The position numbers and the translations under genes are program-made. From Labrys wisconsinensis (GTDB taxonomy: Bacteria > Pseudomonadota > Alphaproteobacteria > Rhizobiales > Labraceae), in assembly GCF_030814995.1 (NCBI RefSeq), contig NZ_JAUSVX010000003.1, forward strand, positions 1 through 64,000: 64,000 bases of DNA. The letters are read 5' to 3'. Below are positions 8,497 through 16,341 of the stretch, in pieces. The notes under the pieces were generated by a model, which was not told the DNA's origin, searched no databases, and was given only the letters and a program-made list of their open reading frames with translations. Each line of letters starts with the position of its first letter. The stretch's first letter is position 1.

Positions 8497-9504
8497 ATGG
8501 CACCGCGTCTGATCCTGGCCGTCGTCCTGTGCCTCCTGCCCGCCTCGATCGCCCTGGCCGATCCGGCCGGACCGTGGCAGCGCGCGGCGCCCTCCGCATG
8601 GTCGGATGCCGCATCCCGCGCGGTGCAGGCCTACGCCGCCACCCACAGGCCCACGGCCGTCATGGTCGTCCGGGACGGGTTGGTGGTCGCCGCATGGGGC
8701 GACGTCGGCCGCAAGGTCAACCTGCGCTCCGTGCGCAAGAGCCTCATCGGGATGCTCTACGGCATCGGCGTGGCGGAGGGGCGGATCGATCTTTCCCGCA
8801 CACTGGAGCAGCTCGGCATCGACGACGAGCCGCCCGCCCTGACGCAAGCGGAGAAACGGGCGACCCTGCGCGATCTGCTTATGGCCCGCTCGGGCGTCTA
8901 TCACGCCGCGGCCTACGAGACATCAGACATCCGCGCGAAACGGCCGGCGCGCGGCAGCCATCCGCCCGGAACCTTCTGGTTCTACAACAATTGGGACTTC
9001 AACGTCCTGGGCACGATCTATCGCAAGGTCATGGGCGAGGACATCTTCGCGAGCTTCGAGCGCCGGATCGCCCATCCGATCGGCATGGAGGACTTTTCCG
9101 CGCATGACGGCCGATATGTGCGGGAGGCCGTCTCGATCCATCCGGCCTATCCCTTCAGCATGAGCGCCCGCGATCTCGCGCGCTTCGGCCTGCTCGTGCA
9201 GGAGCGCGGCCGCTGGAACGGCCGGCAGATCGTGCCCGCCGCGTGGATCGAGCAAGCCGCTGCCGCCCTTTCGGCGACCGACCGGGAGGGGCGTGGCTAC
9301 GGCTATCTCTGGTGGAGCCTGTCGTCGGCGCAATGGGGCGCCGGAGCGGCGCTGGCTTCCGGCTACGGCGGCCAGGCCCTCGCGGTCGTCCCGTCCAAGC
9401 ACCTCGTCGTGGTGCAGACCGTGGACCTCGAGGGCGGCGCCCGCGGGCTGCGCACCACGGCCTTCCTCGCCCTGGCCCGGGCGATCGCCGACGGCGCGCC
9501 CTAG
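8497..9504 (+). CDS. Exported serine hydrolase, beta-lactamase family
   Basis: The 335-residue protein has a signal peptide (MAPRLILAVVLCLLPASIALA) and the two class C-type catalytic motifs: S-x-x-K as SVRK (Ser78, Lys81) and Tyr-x-Asn as YNN (Tyr163). A ribosome site GGGAGGAGG directly precedes the ATG at 8497, which decides this start over the ATG at 8458. It acts in the periplasm on an unknown ester or amide. It differs from the cytoplasmic hydrolase at 3206-4378 in both sequence and location. Three bases separate its stop from the DUF930 gene, so the two are probably co-transcribed. Confidence 0.87.
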   Translation: MAPRLILAVVLCLLPASIALADPAGPWQRAAPSAWSDAASRAVQAYAATHRPTAVMVVRDGLVVAAWGDVGRKVNLRSVRKSLIGMLYGIGVAEGRIDLSRTLEQLGIDDEPPALTQAEKRATLRDLLMARSGVYHAAAYETSDIRAKRPARGSHPPGTFWFYNNWDFNVLGTIYRKVMGEDIFASFERRIAHPIGMEDFSAHDGRYVREAVSIHPAYPFSMSARDLARFGLLVQERGRWNGRQIVPAAWIEQAAAALSATDREGRGYGYLWWSLSSAQWGAGAALASGYGGQALAVVPSKHLVVVQTVDLEGGARGLRTTAFLALARAIADGAP

Positions 9505-9507
9505 CCG

Positions 9508-10185
9508 ATGCCGCCGCCCGGGGAAAGGCGGAAGCGCACCATCGCCTGGGGGCTGTCGGCGGCGATCCTGCTCCACCTCCTCCTCGGACTGGTCCTCGTG
9601 CTGATGCCCGGCCCTCGGCCGCTCGCGGTGATCCCCGAGCGGGGCATCGACGTCGAGATCGTGACCGAGCCGCCGGAGCATGCGCCCGCCGCGCCGATGC
9701 GGCTGCCGAGCCAGCCCGATCGCCCGGCCGCTGCGCCGACGGCGCCGCCCGTTCCGAACGTGGGCCCGCGCTCCGCCGTGCCTCCGCCCATGGTCAAGGC
9801 GGCGCGCATGCTGTCCGGAGCGGCGCTCGCCGACCCTCGCAACCGACCGGTGGTGCAGACGCTGCCCCTGCTCGCGCCGGACGAGCGGATGGAGCAGCTC
9901 TGCGTCATCGAGGCGATCGAGCAGATCCGCATCACCCGCCGGGACACGCAGCCGGACCGGCTCGTCGCCTATGCCATGGCGGAGACGCGGACCGCCGGCA
10001 ATGCGCTCTCCGCGGACGGCGGCGCCTTCCACAGCAAGGGCGAGTGGTATGCCGTCCGTTTCCGCTGCGAGTTGACGCCGGACCATGCAAGGGTCGCGGC
10101 CTTCGAGTTCGCCGTGGGCGATGCCATCCCCCGCGGCGAATGGGCCCGCCACAACCTGCCCGCGACGGACGCCCCATCGGACTGA
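9508..10185 (+). CDS. DUF930 domain protein with one membrane anchor
   Basis: The 225-residue protein starts with a basic tail and one membrane helix (IAWGLSAAILLHLLLGLVLVLM, residues 12-33). A TonB-like Pro/Ala-rich linker follows to about residue 95. The C-terminal domain has DPRNRPVVQTLPLLAPDERMEQLC and a final KGEWYAVRFRCE...GDAIPRGEW pattern. I recognise this as DUF930, a family frequent in Rhizobiales. The folded domain should be periplasmic, with cysteines that could pair. No biochemical role is known to me. The proline-rich spacer suggests it spans part of the periplasm. Confidence 0.75.
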   Translation: MPPPGERRKRTIAWGLSAAILLHLLLGLVLVLMPGPRPLAVIPERGIDVEIVTEPPEHAPAAPMRLPSQPDRPAAAPTAPPVPNVGPRSAVPPPMVKAARMLSGAALADPRNRPVVQTLPLLAPDERMEQLCVIEAIEQIRITRRDTQPDRLVAYAMAETRTAGNALSADGGAFHSKGEWYAVRFRCELTPDHARVAAFEFAVGDAIPRGEWARHNLPATDAPSD

Positions 10186-10316
10186 AATCCGTCCGCGCGA
10201 GCCCGCCAGCCGCTCACGGATCGCGCACGCCTTGCGGACCCGCGCCCGGTCCGAGTGATCCGACAGGCATCCGTGTCTGTCGTCCTCCGCGCATTCGAAG
10301 ATGCCTGCTCCAGGTC

Positions 10317-11216
10317 TCAGGGTGCCAGTCCGGCAAGGGCCGGTTGATGCTGCCTGACGATCGTCTCGATGAAATCGCTGACCACACGCACGCGCTTCAT
10401 ATGCCGAACGGCCTCATGGACGACCAGCCAGATGGCTTCCTCCTGCCGACACAGCTCGGGCTTGATCCGCGACAGTTGCCCTTCACCATCCGCCAGGATG
10501 CAGGGAAGGACACCCAGGCCATTTCCCGCCTTGATGGCCAGAACCTGCGCCTGCATGGAATCGACCATGAGTGTGGCAATGCCGCTTTCCGTCCAGGACC
10601 GGAGCGCTCTTGGCAAAGCGAGGAACGAAAGTGAATCGCCCCATGTGATCAGCCGATGACCGGCTATGGGCAGTCGATCCTCCACAATGGGATGGCCGGC
10701 GACATACGCCTTCGATCCATAGAGGCCGAATGCGATCGTTCCGATGCGCCGGACGAGAAAATTGCCCTGCTCCGGCCGGCAGAGGCGCAAACCGATATCC
10801 GTCTCTCTCTGGGGCAGGCGAGAGAACGACATCGCGTTGACCACGACTCCCAGTGAGAGATCCGGGCAGGCTTCCTGGAGCCGGGGCAGGCTGGGAATCA
10901 GGAGATGGTGCGCGAGCGTTTCGACGGTGACGATCCGCACCGTCCCGGAGACGCGGCCGTCCCGCTCGCCGAATCCGTCCTGCAGATCGACCATCGCCGC
11001 TTCGATCGCCATGGCCTTTTCGATCATGGCGTGCCCGACTTCGGTCAGCCCGTAGCCGTCCGGCCGTCGCTCGAACAGCCGGGTTCGCAGCGCAGCCTCC
11101 AAGGTTTCGATCCGGCGCGCCACGGTGGAGGGACTCGCACCCAGGTCCTGCGAAGCGCCGGTCAGGCCGCCCCGGCGCGCGACAGCGAGAAAGTAGCGGA
11201 TGTCGTTCCAGTTCAT
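10317..11216 (-). CDS. LysR family transcriptional regulator
   Basis: The 299-residue protein has an N-terminal winged helix-turn-helix (MNWNDIRYFLAVARRGGLTGASQDLGASPSTVARRIETLE over residues 1-40) followed by a periplasmic-binding-like effector domain. It is divergent from the EamA-family transporter at 11357, and LysR proteins usually control the divergent neighbour. A perfect inverted repeat (11218-11233) lies against its start codon, consistent with autoregulation. Together with the transporter gene it has somewhat lower GC and more A/T-ending codons than its surroundings, hinting at acquisition as a unit. Confidence 0.92.
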   Translation of the reverse strand: MNWNDIRYFLAVARRGGLTGASQDLGASPSTVARRIETLEAALRTRLFERRPDGYGLTEVGHAMIEKAMAIEAAMVDLQDGFGERDGRVSGTVRIVTVETLAHHLLIPSLPRLQEACPDLSLGVVVNAMSFSRLPQRETDIGLRLCRPEQGNFLVRRIGTIAFGLYGSKAYVAGHPIVEDRLPIAGHRLITWGDSLSFLALPRALRSWTESGIATLMVDSMQAQVLAIKAGNGLGVLPCILADGEGQLSRIKPELCRQEEAIWLVVHEAVRHMKRVRVVSDFIETIVRQHQPALAGLAP

Positions 11217-11217
11217 G

Positions 11218-11233
11218 TTTCCATTCTTGGAAA
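11218..11233. promoter_or_regulatory. Inverted repeat at the LysR start
   Basis: TTTCCA-TTCT-TGGAAA is a perfect 6-base dyad that begins 2 bases upstream of the LysR start codon. Its size and AT-rich arms fit a LysR-type recognition site and would allow autorepression. No footprint evidence exists here. Confidence 0.45.
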
Positions 11234-11356
11234 ATCACTTCCTGATCTTGGTGGTGGCGATGGGAGGGCCGAAGACATAGGAACCGGCGGAAACGAGCGG
11301 GGCGGAAGAACGGGCGGGGCCTCCCCTCGCCCGATCTCGCTCAGGCGGAGTCAGGC

Positions 11357-12325
11357 ATGGGAAGACCATTCTATCTCGGTGTGGCCGCCGCTGTCCTGGC
11401 AGCGTTCGCATGGTCGTCGAACTTCATCGCACCCTTCATGATCGGCAATTTCTCCCCTTTCGATCTTGCGCTGGTCCGGCACGTGGTTTCAGGGTTGGTC
11501 GGACTATGCATTCTATTATTGGAAAAGAACATATCGCAGCATCTCACGCGTCGTAACTGGCTCGTGGCGTCCTGGCTCGCCTTCATCGGCTATGTCGGCT
11601 ACTTCCTGACGGTGACGGGAGCGGCGATCTATTGCGGGCCGGTTGTCGCTCCGGCTTTCGTGGGGCTTGTTCCGATCGTCCTCGCGCTCGTCGGCAACCT
11701 GCGGCAAGGGTCCGTACCGTGGCGCGCCCTCTCGGTACCTCTTGCTCTGGTCTCGATCGGCCTCCTTCTCGTCAACGGAGCGGCCTTCACAGCCGAGGGC
11801 TTGGATTCCGCGCGCTCGCTCCCGATCGGCATTCCGTTGGCGGCTGCCGCGGTGGTGCTCTGGGTCTGGTTCGCTATCGAGAACCAGGCGGCGATGGCTG
11901 CGAGACCGGACATGCCGTCGAGTGTCTGGACGGCTCTCATCCTCGTGGGCGGAGGCATCCAGATGCTGGCTATGGCCCCTTTCGGCACCGCCCTGGGCCT
12001 TTTCCAGCTTTCGAAGCTGGGCTTCGCATACGATGTCGCCGGCCGGCTCTATGTTTGGGGGGCGTCATTGGCGCTGTTGGCCACGGTCGGGGGCGTATGG
12101 GCATGGAACATGGCCGCACGCATCTTGCCGATCGCGCTGGCGGCTCAATTGATCGTCTTGGAAACGGTCTTCGGCATCATCGGCGGTCTCGTCATTCATG
12201 CTCGATGGCCGACCGCCGTCGAGAGCGGCGGCATCGTGATCCTGATTGCCGGAGTCCTTCTCACCATCCGCGTTTTTCATGAAGGGCGATCGAGGTCGAG
12301 CAGGTGCCATGTGCAGGACGCCTGA
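11357..12325 (+). CDS. EamA/DMT family transporter
   Basis: The 322-residue protein has ten predicted membrane segments in two repeats. The first helix, FYLGVAAAVLAAFAWSSNFIAPF, is typical of the EamA (drug/metabolite transporter) family. The last helix is followed by a basic tail. Such proteins export amino acids, nucleosides or other metabolites across the inner membrane; the substrate is unknown. It lies divergently next to the LysR gene, its probable regulator. Codon use is less GC-biased than in neighbours (for example around 11510-11535). Confidence 0.88.
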   Translation: MGRPFYLGVAAAVLAAFAWSSNFIAPFMIGNFSPFDLALVRHVVSGLVGLCILLLEKNISQHLTRRNWLVASWLAFIGYVGYFLTVTGAAIYCGPVVAPAFVGLVPIVLALVGNLRQGSVPWRALSVPLALVSIGLLLVNGAAFTAEGLDSARSLPIGIPLAAAAVVLWVWFAIENQAAMAARPDMPSSVWTALILVGGGIQMLAMAPFGTALGLFQLSKLGFAYDVAGRLYVWGASLALLATVGGVWAWNMAARILPIALAAQLIVLETVFGIIGGLVIHARWPTAVESGGIVILIAGVLLTIRVFHEGRSRSSRCHVQDA

Positions 12326-12340
12326 TGCCGCGCGCAGCGA

Positions 12341-13162
12341 TCACCTTCTTTGCTCCACCGGCTCGGGACGGCCGGCATCGCGCTGCCCGGCGAGCGCCGC
12401 CCATCGGCCCGGTGTCAGGCCCCAGGTCCCTCGGAACAGCCGCGACATGTGGCTCTGGTCGGCGAAGCCGGCGGCCAGCGCGGCGTCGCAGAGGGGCATC
12501 CCCTCCCCGATCATGCGGCGCGCCTGGTCGAGCCGGCGCATGGTGCGGAAGCGGCTCGGGCTGGTGCCGAAGACAGCCCGGAACTGGCGCGCGACCGTCC
12601 AGCGATCGAGGCCGGCCGCACGTTCGAGCCCCTCGGCGGAATGGGCGACGGCCGGATCGTCGGCGATCAGCGCGCGCACACGAGACATGGCCTCGACGTG
12701 CAGCGGGGCAGCGCGGCTTCCCCTACGGGTCGGCGCAGCAAGGCCTTCCAGCATGTCGGCGACGGCGACCGCGACCTCGACGCGCTCGACCTCGCCGATC
12801 GGCGCATCGAGGTCGGCCAGGCTCGCGACGAAGGCCGGGGCCAGATCCGCCGGCCGGACGACGGGGTCGGCGACGAAGGGCAGCGGCCGGCCGCCGAGCG
12901 CCGCCTGGATCAGCGCGGGATCGACATACATGATCCGATAGCCGAAGCCCTCCTCGGTGCCGGCGCCGCCGTCATGAACCTCGTCGGGATGCAGCACGTG
13001 GCCGTGGCCGGGATCGCAGACGCGCCGCTCGCCGCGGTAGCCGAAGAGGTGGGCACCCGACAGCGTCACCCCGATCGCATAGACGTCGTGGCGATGCGGC
13101 GAATAGGCCTGACCGAAGAGATGGGCCTCGAGGCGTTCGATCCCGGGGGCCGGACAGCCCAT
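12341..13162 (-). CDS. AraC family regulator with cupin sensor domain
   Basis: From the ATG at 13162 the product has 273 residues. The N-terminal cupin-like ligand domain includes YSPHRHDVYAIGVTLSGAH. The C-terminal 100 residues hold two helix-turn-helix motifs (AAGLDRWTVARQFRAVFG and ALAAGFADQSHMSRLFRG). A start at 13255 is possible, but the extra 31 residues resemble no AraC sequence and would leave only 26 bases before the divergent lysE-type gene. The regulator next to a divergent LysE exporter is a common arrangement, and it probably controls that exporter. Confidence 0.88.
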   Translation of the reverse strand: MGCPAPGIERLEAHLFGQAYSPHRHDVYAIGVTLSGAHLFGYRGERRVCDPGHGHVLHPDEVHDGGAGTEEGFGYRIMYVDPALIQAALGGRPLPFVADPVVRPADLAPAFVASLADLDAPIGEVERVEVAVAVADMLEGLAAPTRRGSRAAPLHVEAMSRVRALIADDPAVAHSAEGLERAAGLDRWTVARQFRAVFGTSPSRFRTMRRLDQARRMIGEGMPLCDAALAAGFADQSHMSRLFRGTWGLTPGRWAALAGQRDAGRPEPVEQRR

Positions 13163-13240
13163 GCGGATGCGCGGGCGGGCGCGGCGGTCCGCGCCGGCCG
13201 CCCCGCACAAGCCTTCAAGACCGACTGCACGGCTGCGGCC

Positions 13241-13267
13241 TAGCGTCTCCTGCATGCCGATACGCTA
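13241..13267. promoter_or_regulatory. Inverted repeat between AraC and LysE genes
   Basis: TAGCGT at 13241-13246 and ACGCTA at 13262-13267 form a dyad separated by 15 bases. It ends 14 bases before the LysE-type start codon. It is a candidate site for the divergent AraC-family protein, although AraC sites are more often direct repeats. Confidence 0.3.
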
Positions 13268-13281
13268 CAGGGTTCGCGACC

Positions 13282-13902
13282 ATGCTGCAGCAGCTTTCCC
13301 AGATCGAGGCCCGGCCGGTGCTGATGCTCGTGCTGGCGGCCCTGGCGGTGATGGGCAGCCCGGGCCCGGCGACGATCAGCCTCACCGCGGTCGGCGCCAG
13401 CTTCGGCCTGCAGCGCACGCTGCCCTATTTCCTCGGCCTCGTCCTCGGCGCCGGCCTGGTCCTGTGCGCGGTGGCCGCCGGCCTCGTCTCGCTCCTGTCT
13501 TCGCTGCCGGGCCTGGCGCCGATCCTGTTCGGCCTGTCCGCAGCCTATATCCTCTATCTCGCCTTCAGGATCGCCACGGCGCCGCCGCCCTCACGGGCCG
13601 ATTCGCAGGCGACCGTGCCGTCCTTCGCCGGCGGCGTGCTGCTGGCGGTCGCCAATCCCAAGGCCTATCTGGCGATCGGCGCCGTCTATGCCGGGACATC
13701 GCTTGGGCTCCAGCCCGGCGCGATGGAGACGGCGGCCAAGACGGCGATCCTCCTCGTCATGATCGTCCTGATCCACCTCGCCTGGCTGATCGCCGGGGCG
13801 TCCTTCGCCCGCCTGCTCGACCGGCCGCGGCTCTCGCGGGTCGTCAATCTCGCTTTCGCGGCGGTGCTGGTCGCGTCCATGGCCGTCGCGGCGATGCACT
13901 GA
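13282..13902 (+). CDS. LysE/RhtB family amino-acid exporter
   Basis: The 206-residue length and about six membrane segments match the LysE family. The conserved early motif is seen as MGSPGPATISLTAVGASFG, and the mid-protein VANPKAYLAIGA is also typical. It exports an amino acid or related compound across the inner membrane; the substrate cannot be told from sequence. It is divergent from the AraC-type regulator. Its stop is 12 bases from the convergent hydrolase stop. Confidence 0.92.
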   Translation: MLQQLSQIEARPVLMLVLAALAVMGSPGPATISLTAVGASFGLQRTLPYFLGLVLGAGLVLCAVAAGLVSLLSSLPGLAPILFGLSAAYILYLAFRIATAPPPSRADSQATVPSFAGGVLLAVANPKAYLAIGAVYAGTSLGLQPGAMETAAKTAILLVMIVLIHLAWLIAGASFARLLDRPRLSRVVNLAFAAVLVASMAVAAMH

Positions 13903-13914
13903 GCGGCCAACCGG

Positions 13915-14802
13915 TCAGGGCGCGGCCGGCTTCGTCGTGGCCGCCCCGAAGAGGCCCTCGACGAAGGCGAGAGCCTGCGGGACGGCATCGGCCTGGGCGG
14001 CGACATTGGCCTCGACACCCTGGCGCCTGCGACCGGGATCGTCGAAGTCGTGGGTGGCGCCGGCATAGACCGTGATGGCGATGTCGCCGCCGCCGGCCTT
14101 GCTGGCATCGACCAGCCGCCGGCAATGGGCGGCCGAGACCTCTTCGTCATGGTCGCCGCTGAACACCCGCACCGGCGCATAGGGCCGGTAGCGCTGGTCG
14201 AAGACGTCGTGCAGGCCGCAGGCGGGATAGAAGGCGAGCGCGCCGACGAACCCCTCGCGCGGCGGCAGATGCTGCGCCTCGAGCGTCACGTCGGCCATGG
14301 TCGCCAGCGCAGCGCTGCCGCCGTTCGACCAGCCCTGGAGCGCGATGCGGTGCGGATCGACGTCCAGCCGGGACCGGAGATAGGCCAGAGCGGCATAGGC
14401 GTCGCGCGGCCGGACCGTCACCTCGTTCACCGCGTCGGGTCGATCGCCGTAGGAATGGACGGGGAAGCCCCCGGCGAAGCCTCGCGGCCCGAAACTGTCG
14501 ACGAGAAGGGCGGCATAGCCGTGATCGGCCCAGAAACGTCCCCAGAACAGATGCCGCTGGGAAAGCGTCGTCGAGTCGAACCTGCCATGCGCCGCGATGG
14601 AATAGGGCCCGGCGCGCCCGTGCATCATCACGACGGCCGGAATGGGTGTGGCATGCCCGCCGGGCAGGAAGAGATAAGCGACCAGGCTCTGCCCGTCCGG
14701 GCCGGCGAAATGCACCGTGTCGGGGCCGGCCTCCGGCCCGGCCCAGGCCGCCGCGACCATCAACCACGTCATGGCGGCGATCGTCAGGATCATGCGCATC
14801 AT
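13915..14802 (-). CDS. Exported dienelactone hydrolase-like alpha/beta hydrolase
   Basis: The 295-residue protein has a signal peptide (MMRMILTIAAMTWLMVAAAWAG). An alpha/beta hydrolase domain follows, with nucleophile elbow GWSNGGSAA, an acid in FSGDHDEEV and a late histidine in GATHDFDDPG. These match the dienelactone hydrolase family, but the secreted location argues against a role in chloro-aromatic breakdown. I choose the ATG at 14802 because GGAG lies 6 bases upstream and the signal peptide then starts at residue 1. The substrate is unknown, probably an ester or lactone. Confidence 0.8.
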   Translation of the reverse strand: MMRMILTIAAMTWLMVAAAWAGPEAGPDTVHFAGPDGQSLVAYLFLPGGHATPIPAVVMMHGRAGPYSIAAHGRFDSTTLSQRHLFWGRFWADHGYAALLVDSFGPRGFAGGFPVHSYGDRPDAVNEVTVRPRDAYAALAYLRSRLDVDPHRIALQGWSNGGSAALATMADVTLEAQHLPPREGFVGALAFYPACGLHDVFDQRYRPYAPVRVFSGDHDEEVSAAHCRRLVDASKAGGGDIAITVYAGATHDFDDPGRRRQGVEANVAAQADAVPQALAFVEGLFGAATTKPAAP

Positions 14803-14963
14803 CGGCATCTCCATCGCCCGGGCAGCCCGCGGCCATCGTCGCGCCGAGCTTCCGTAAAGGCAAGGCCAACCGGCACGCGGTGGCCGTGTGCGTTGACGGA
14901 TGGGAACCCGGCGGCCAAAATATCGAAAGGCCCGCCCCGGGTCGGACCGATGCGAGAGCGCCA

Positions 14964-15281
14964 ATGTCGCAGCCGGAGCCGGTTTCCCCGTTTCCTCCCA
15001 GCCGGATCGAGCGGATCCTGCGGATCGCGTTCTGGGCCTTCAACGCCGTCATGGCCGTGGTGCTGATCGACCTGCTGCTCGGGGTGCAATGGCCGGCTCT
15101 CGACGACATGTCGGGCGATGCCTTCGACGGCATCGTGGCCGTCGGCTTCTCGCTCGCGATGTTCCTGGTCATCTGGCTGGCCGGCGCTCTCTGCCTCGGC
15201 CTGCTGGCGCGCCACCTGCGGCGCCGGCACCTCGATGCCCGCGATCCCACCCGGCCGCCGGGGGCGCAACATTCGAGATGA
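14964..15281 (+). CDS. Small two-helix membrane protein
   Basis: The 105-residue product begins MSQPEPVSPFPPSRIERILR. It has two clear membrane helices (IAFWAFNAVMAVVLIDLLLG, about 21-40, and VAVGFSLAMFLVIWLAGALCLGLLAR, about 58-83) and a basic C-terminal tail. No catalytic motif is visible. It lies 161 bases from the divergent hydrolase gene and directly upstream of the GntR regulator. I do not recognise a characterised family. Confidence 0.65.
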   Translation: MSQPEPVSPFPPSRIERILRIAFWAFNAVMAVVLIDLLLGVQWPALDDMSGDAFDGIVAVGFSLAMFLVIWLAGALCLGLLARHLRRRHLDARDPTRPPGAQHSR

Positions 15282-15286
15282 CATCC

Positions 15287-15324
15287 GTCCAGAACTCGAT
15301 TAGCTGGACTGCTCGTTGGTCCAG
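15287..15324. promoter_or_regulatory. Array of three alternating half-sites before the GntR gene
   Basis: GTCCAG (15287-15292), CTGGAC (15304-15309) and GTCCAG (15319-15324) alternate in orientation with 11- and 9-base spacers. The core TGGTCCA at 15317-15323 is the kind of dyad FadR-type proteins bind. The array overlaps the possible TTG start at 15316 and precedes the GTG at 15331, so it probably mediates autoregulation. Confidence 0.5.
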
Positions 15325-15330
15325 TTGCCG

Positions 15331-16083
15331 GTGAACGTCTTGGCGTCGACCTTCGCTCCGCTCCAGGAAGCCATCCACAAGCAGACGGCCAAGGAGATCA
15401 TTCGCGACAAGCTCGTCTCGCTGATCGCCTCCGGCATCCTGCAGGTCGGCGACGAGCTGCCGAGCGAGCGGGAGCTGGCGGCCATGCTGTCGGTCAGCCG
15501 CGAGACGGTGCGCGGCGCCATCCAGCGCCTGGCCGGCGAAGGTGTCGTGCATGTCTCGCAGGGCGCGCGCACCCGCATCGCCACGGTCGACGTCGACGTG
15601 GCGGGCCAACGCATCGGCGTGACCAATCCCACGGCGATCAACGGCTACGACCTGGAATCCGTGCACGCGGCGCGGCTGCTGGTCGAGACCGCCGTCGTGG
15701 CCGACGCCGCGCTGCGCATGAGCCCCGAAGACGTCGCGCGGCTCGAGGCCTCGCTGGAGACCCAGCGCATGGCCCGCGAGGATCCCGTGCGCTTCATGAT
15801 CTGCGACCGCGAGTTCCACCTGGCCATCTACTATGCCAGCGGCAACAAGCTGCTCGCCGATTTCGTGGTCGACCTCTACACCTACATGCTGGATCATCGC
15901 CGGACGGCGATGGGCAAGCCGGGCGCGATCGAGCGCAGCCTCGGCGATCATCGCGCCATCGTGGCGGCGCTGAGGCAGCGCGATCCCTCGGCGGTCGCCG
16001 CCGCCTTCCGCGAGCATATCCTGCGCATTCACGACACGACGCTCGCCGTCGGCCCGGCGCGACGGGGCGTCACGCCGCGATGA
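15331..16083 (+). CDS. FadR/GntR family regulator (FCD domain)
   Basis: From the GTG at 15331 the product has 250 residues; a TTG at 15316 would add five. The N-terminal winged helix contains LPSERELAAMLSVSRETVRGAIQRLAGEGVV. The C-terminal helical FCD ligand domain includes the metal-binding-type segment DREFHLAIYYASGN and a final HRAIVAALRQRDPSAVAAAFREHI. It lies upstream of, and in line with, the betaine-type ABC operon, which it probably controls. Its stop codon is inside the first copy of a 30-bp repeat that recurs 42 bases downstream. Confidence 0.88.
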   Translation: MNVLASTFAPLQEAIHKQTAKEIIRDKLVSLIASGILQVGDELPSERELAAMLSVSRETVRGAIQRLAGEGVVHVSQGARTRIATVDVDVAGQRIGVTNPTAINGYDLESVHAARLLVETAVVADAALRMSPEDVARLEASLETQRMAREDPVRFMICDREFHLAIYYASGNKLLADFVVDLYTYMLDHRRTAMGKPGAIERSLGDHRAIVAALRQRDPSAVAAAFREHILRIHDTTLAVGPARRGVTPR

Positions 16084-16132
16084 CGCCGCGTCGGGCGAGG
16101 CCGACGGGGCGTCACGCCGCGATGACGCCGCG
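16061..16132. repeat. 42-bp tandem duplication across the GntR stop codon
   Basis: An identical 30-base segment beginning GACGGGGCGTCACGCC lies at 16061-16090 and again at 16103-16132, a period of 42 bases. The first copy encodes the protein's last residues (RGVTPR) and stop; the second is non-coding. This looks like a recent slippage or unequal-exchange duplication. It also repeats the self-complementary stretch GGCGTCACGCC. Confidence 0.8.
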
Positions 16133-16159
16133 ACCTTGCGCCGGGGAAGCCGGACAAGC

Positions 16160-16260
16160 ACCGGGAATGGCCAAAATCTAGGCAATAAACGCTTGAAATA
16201 TAGCCATTATTCCCTTGGTTGAAAATACTTGCACGTCCAGCATCTCTCGGCCACACTTCT
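16160..16260 (+). promoter_or_regulatory. AT-rich leader of the betaine-type ABC operon
   Basis: In otherwise 70% GC DNA, bases about 16170-16232 are AT-rich (for example CTTGAAATATAGCCATTATT). This is the only plausible promoter region for the downstream operon. I cannot fix one -35/-10 pair with confidence. GTCCAG half-sites matching those before the GntR gene occur at 16235-16240 and 16304-16309, as direct copies and not as dyads. Confidence 0.35.
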
Positions 16261-16341
16261 CGCATGCTGACGGCCGTCCGCGACGCGATCGCGGATGAGC
16301 CAAGTCCAGCGGGGGACAGAACAACACAAGGGGTTGGGGCC

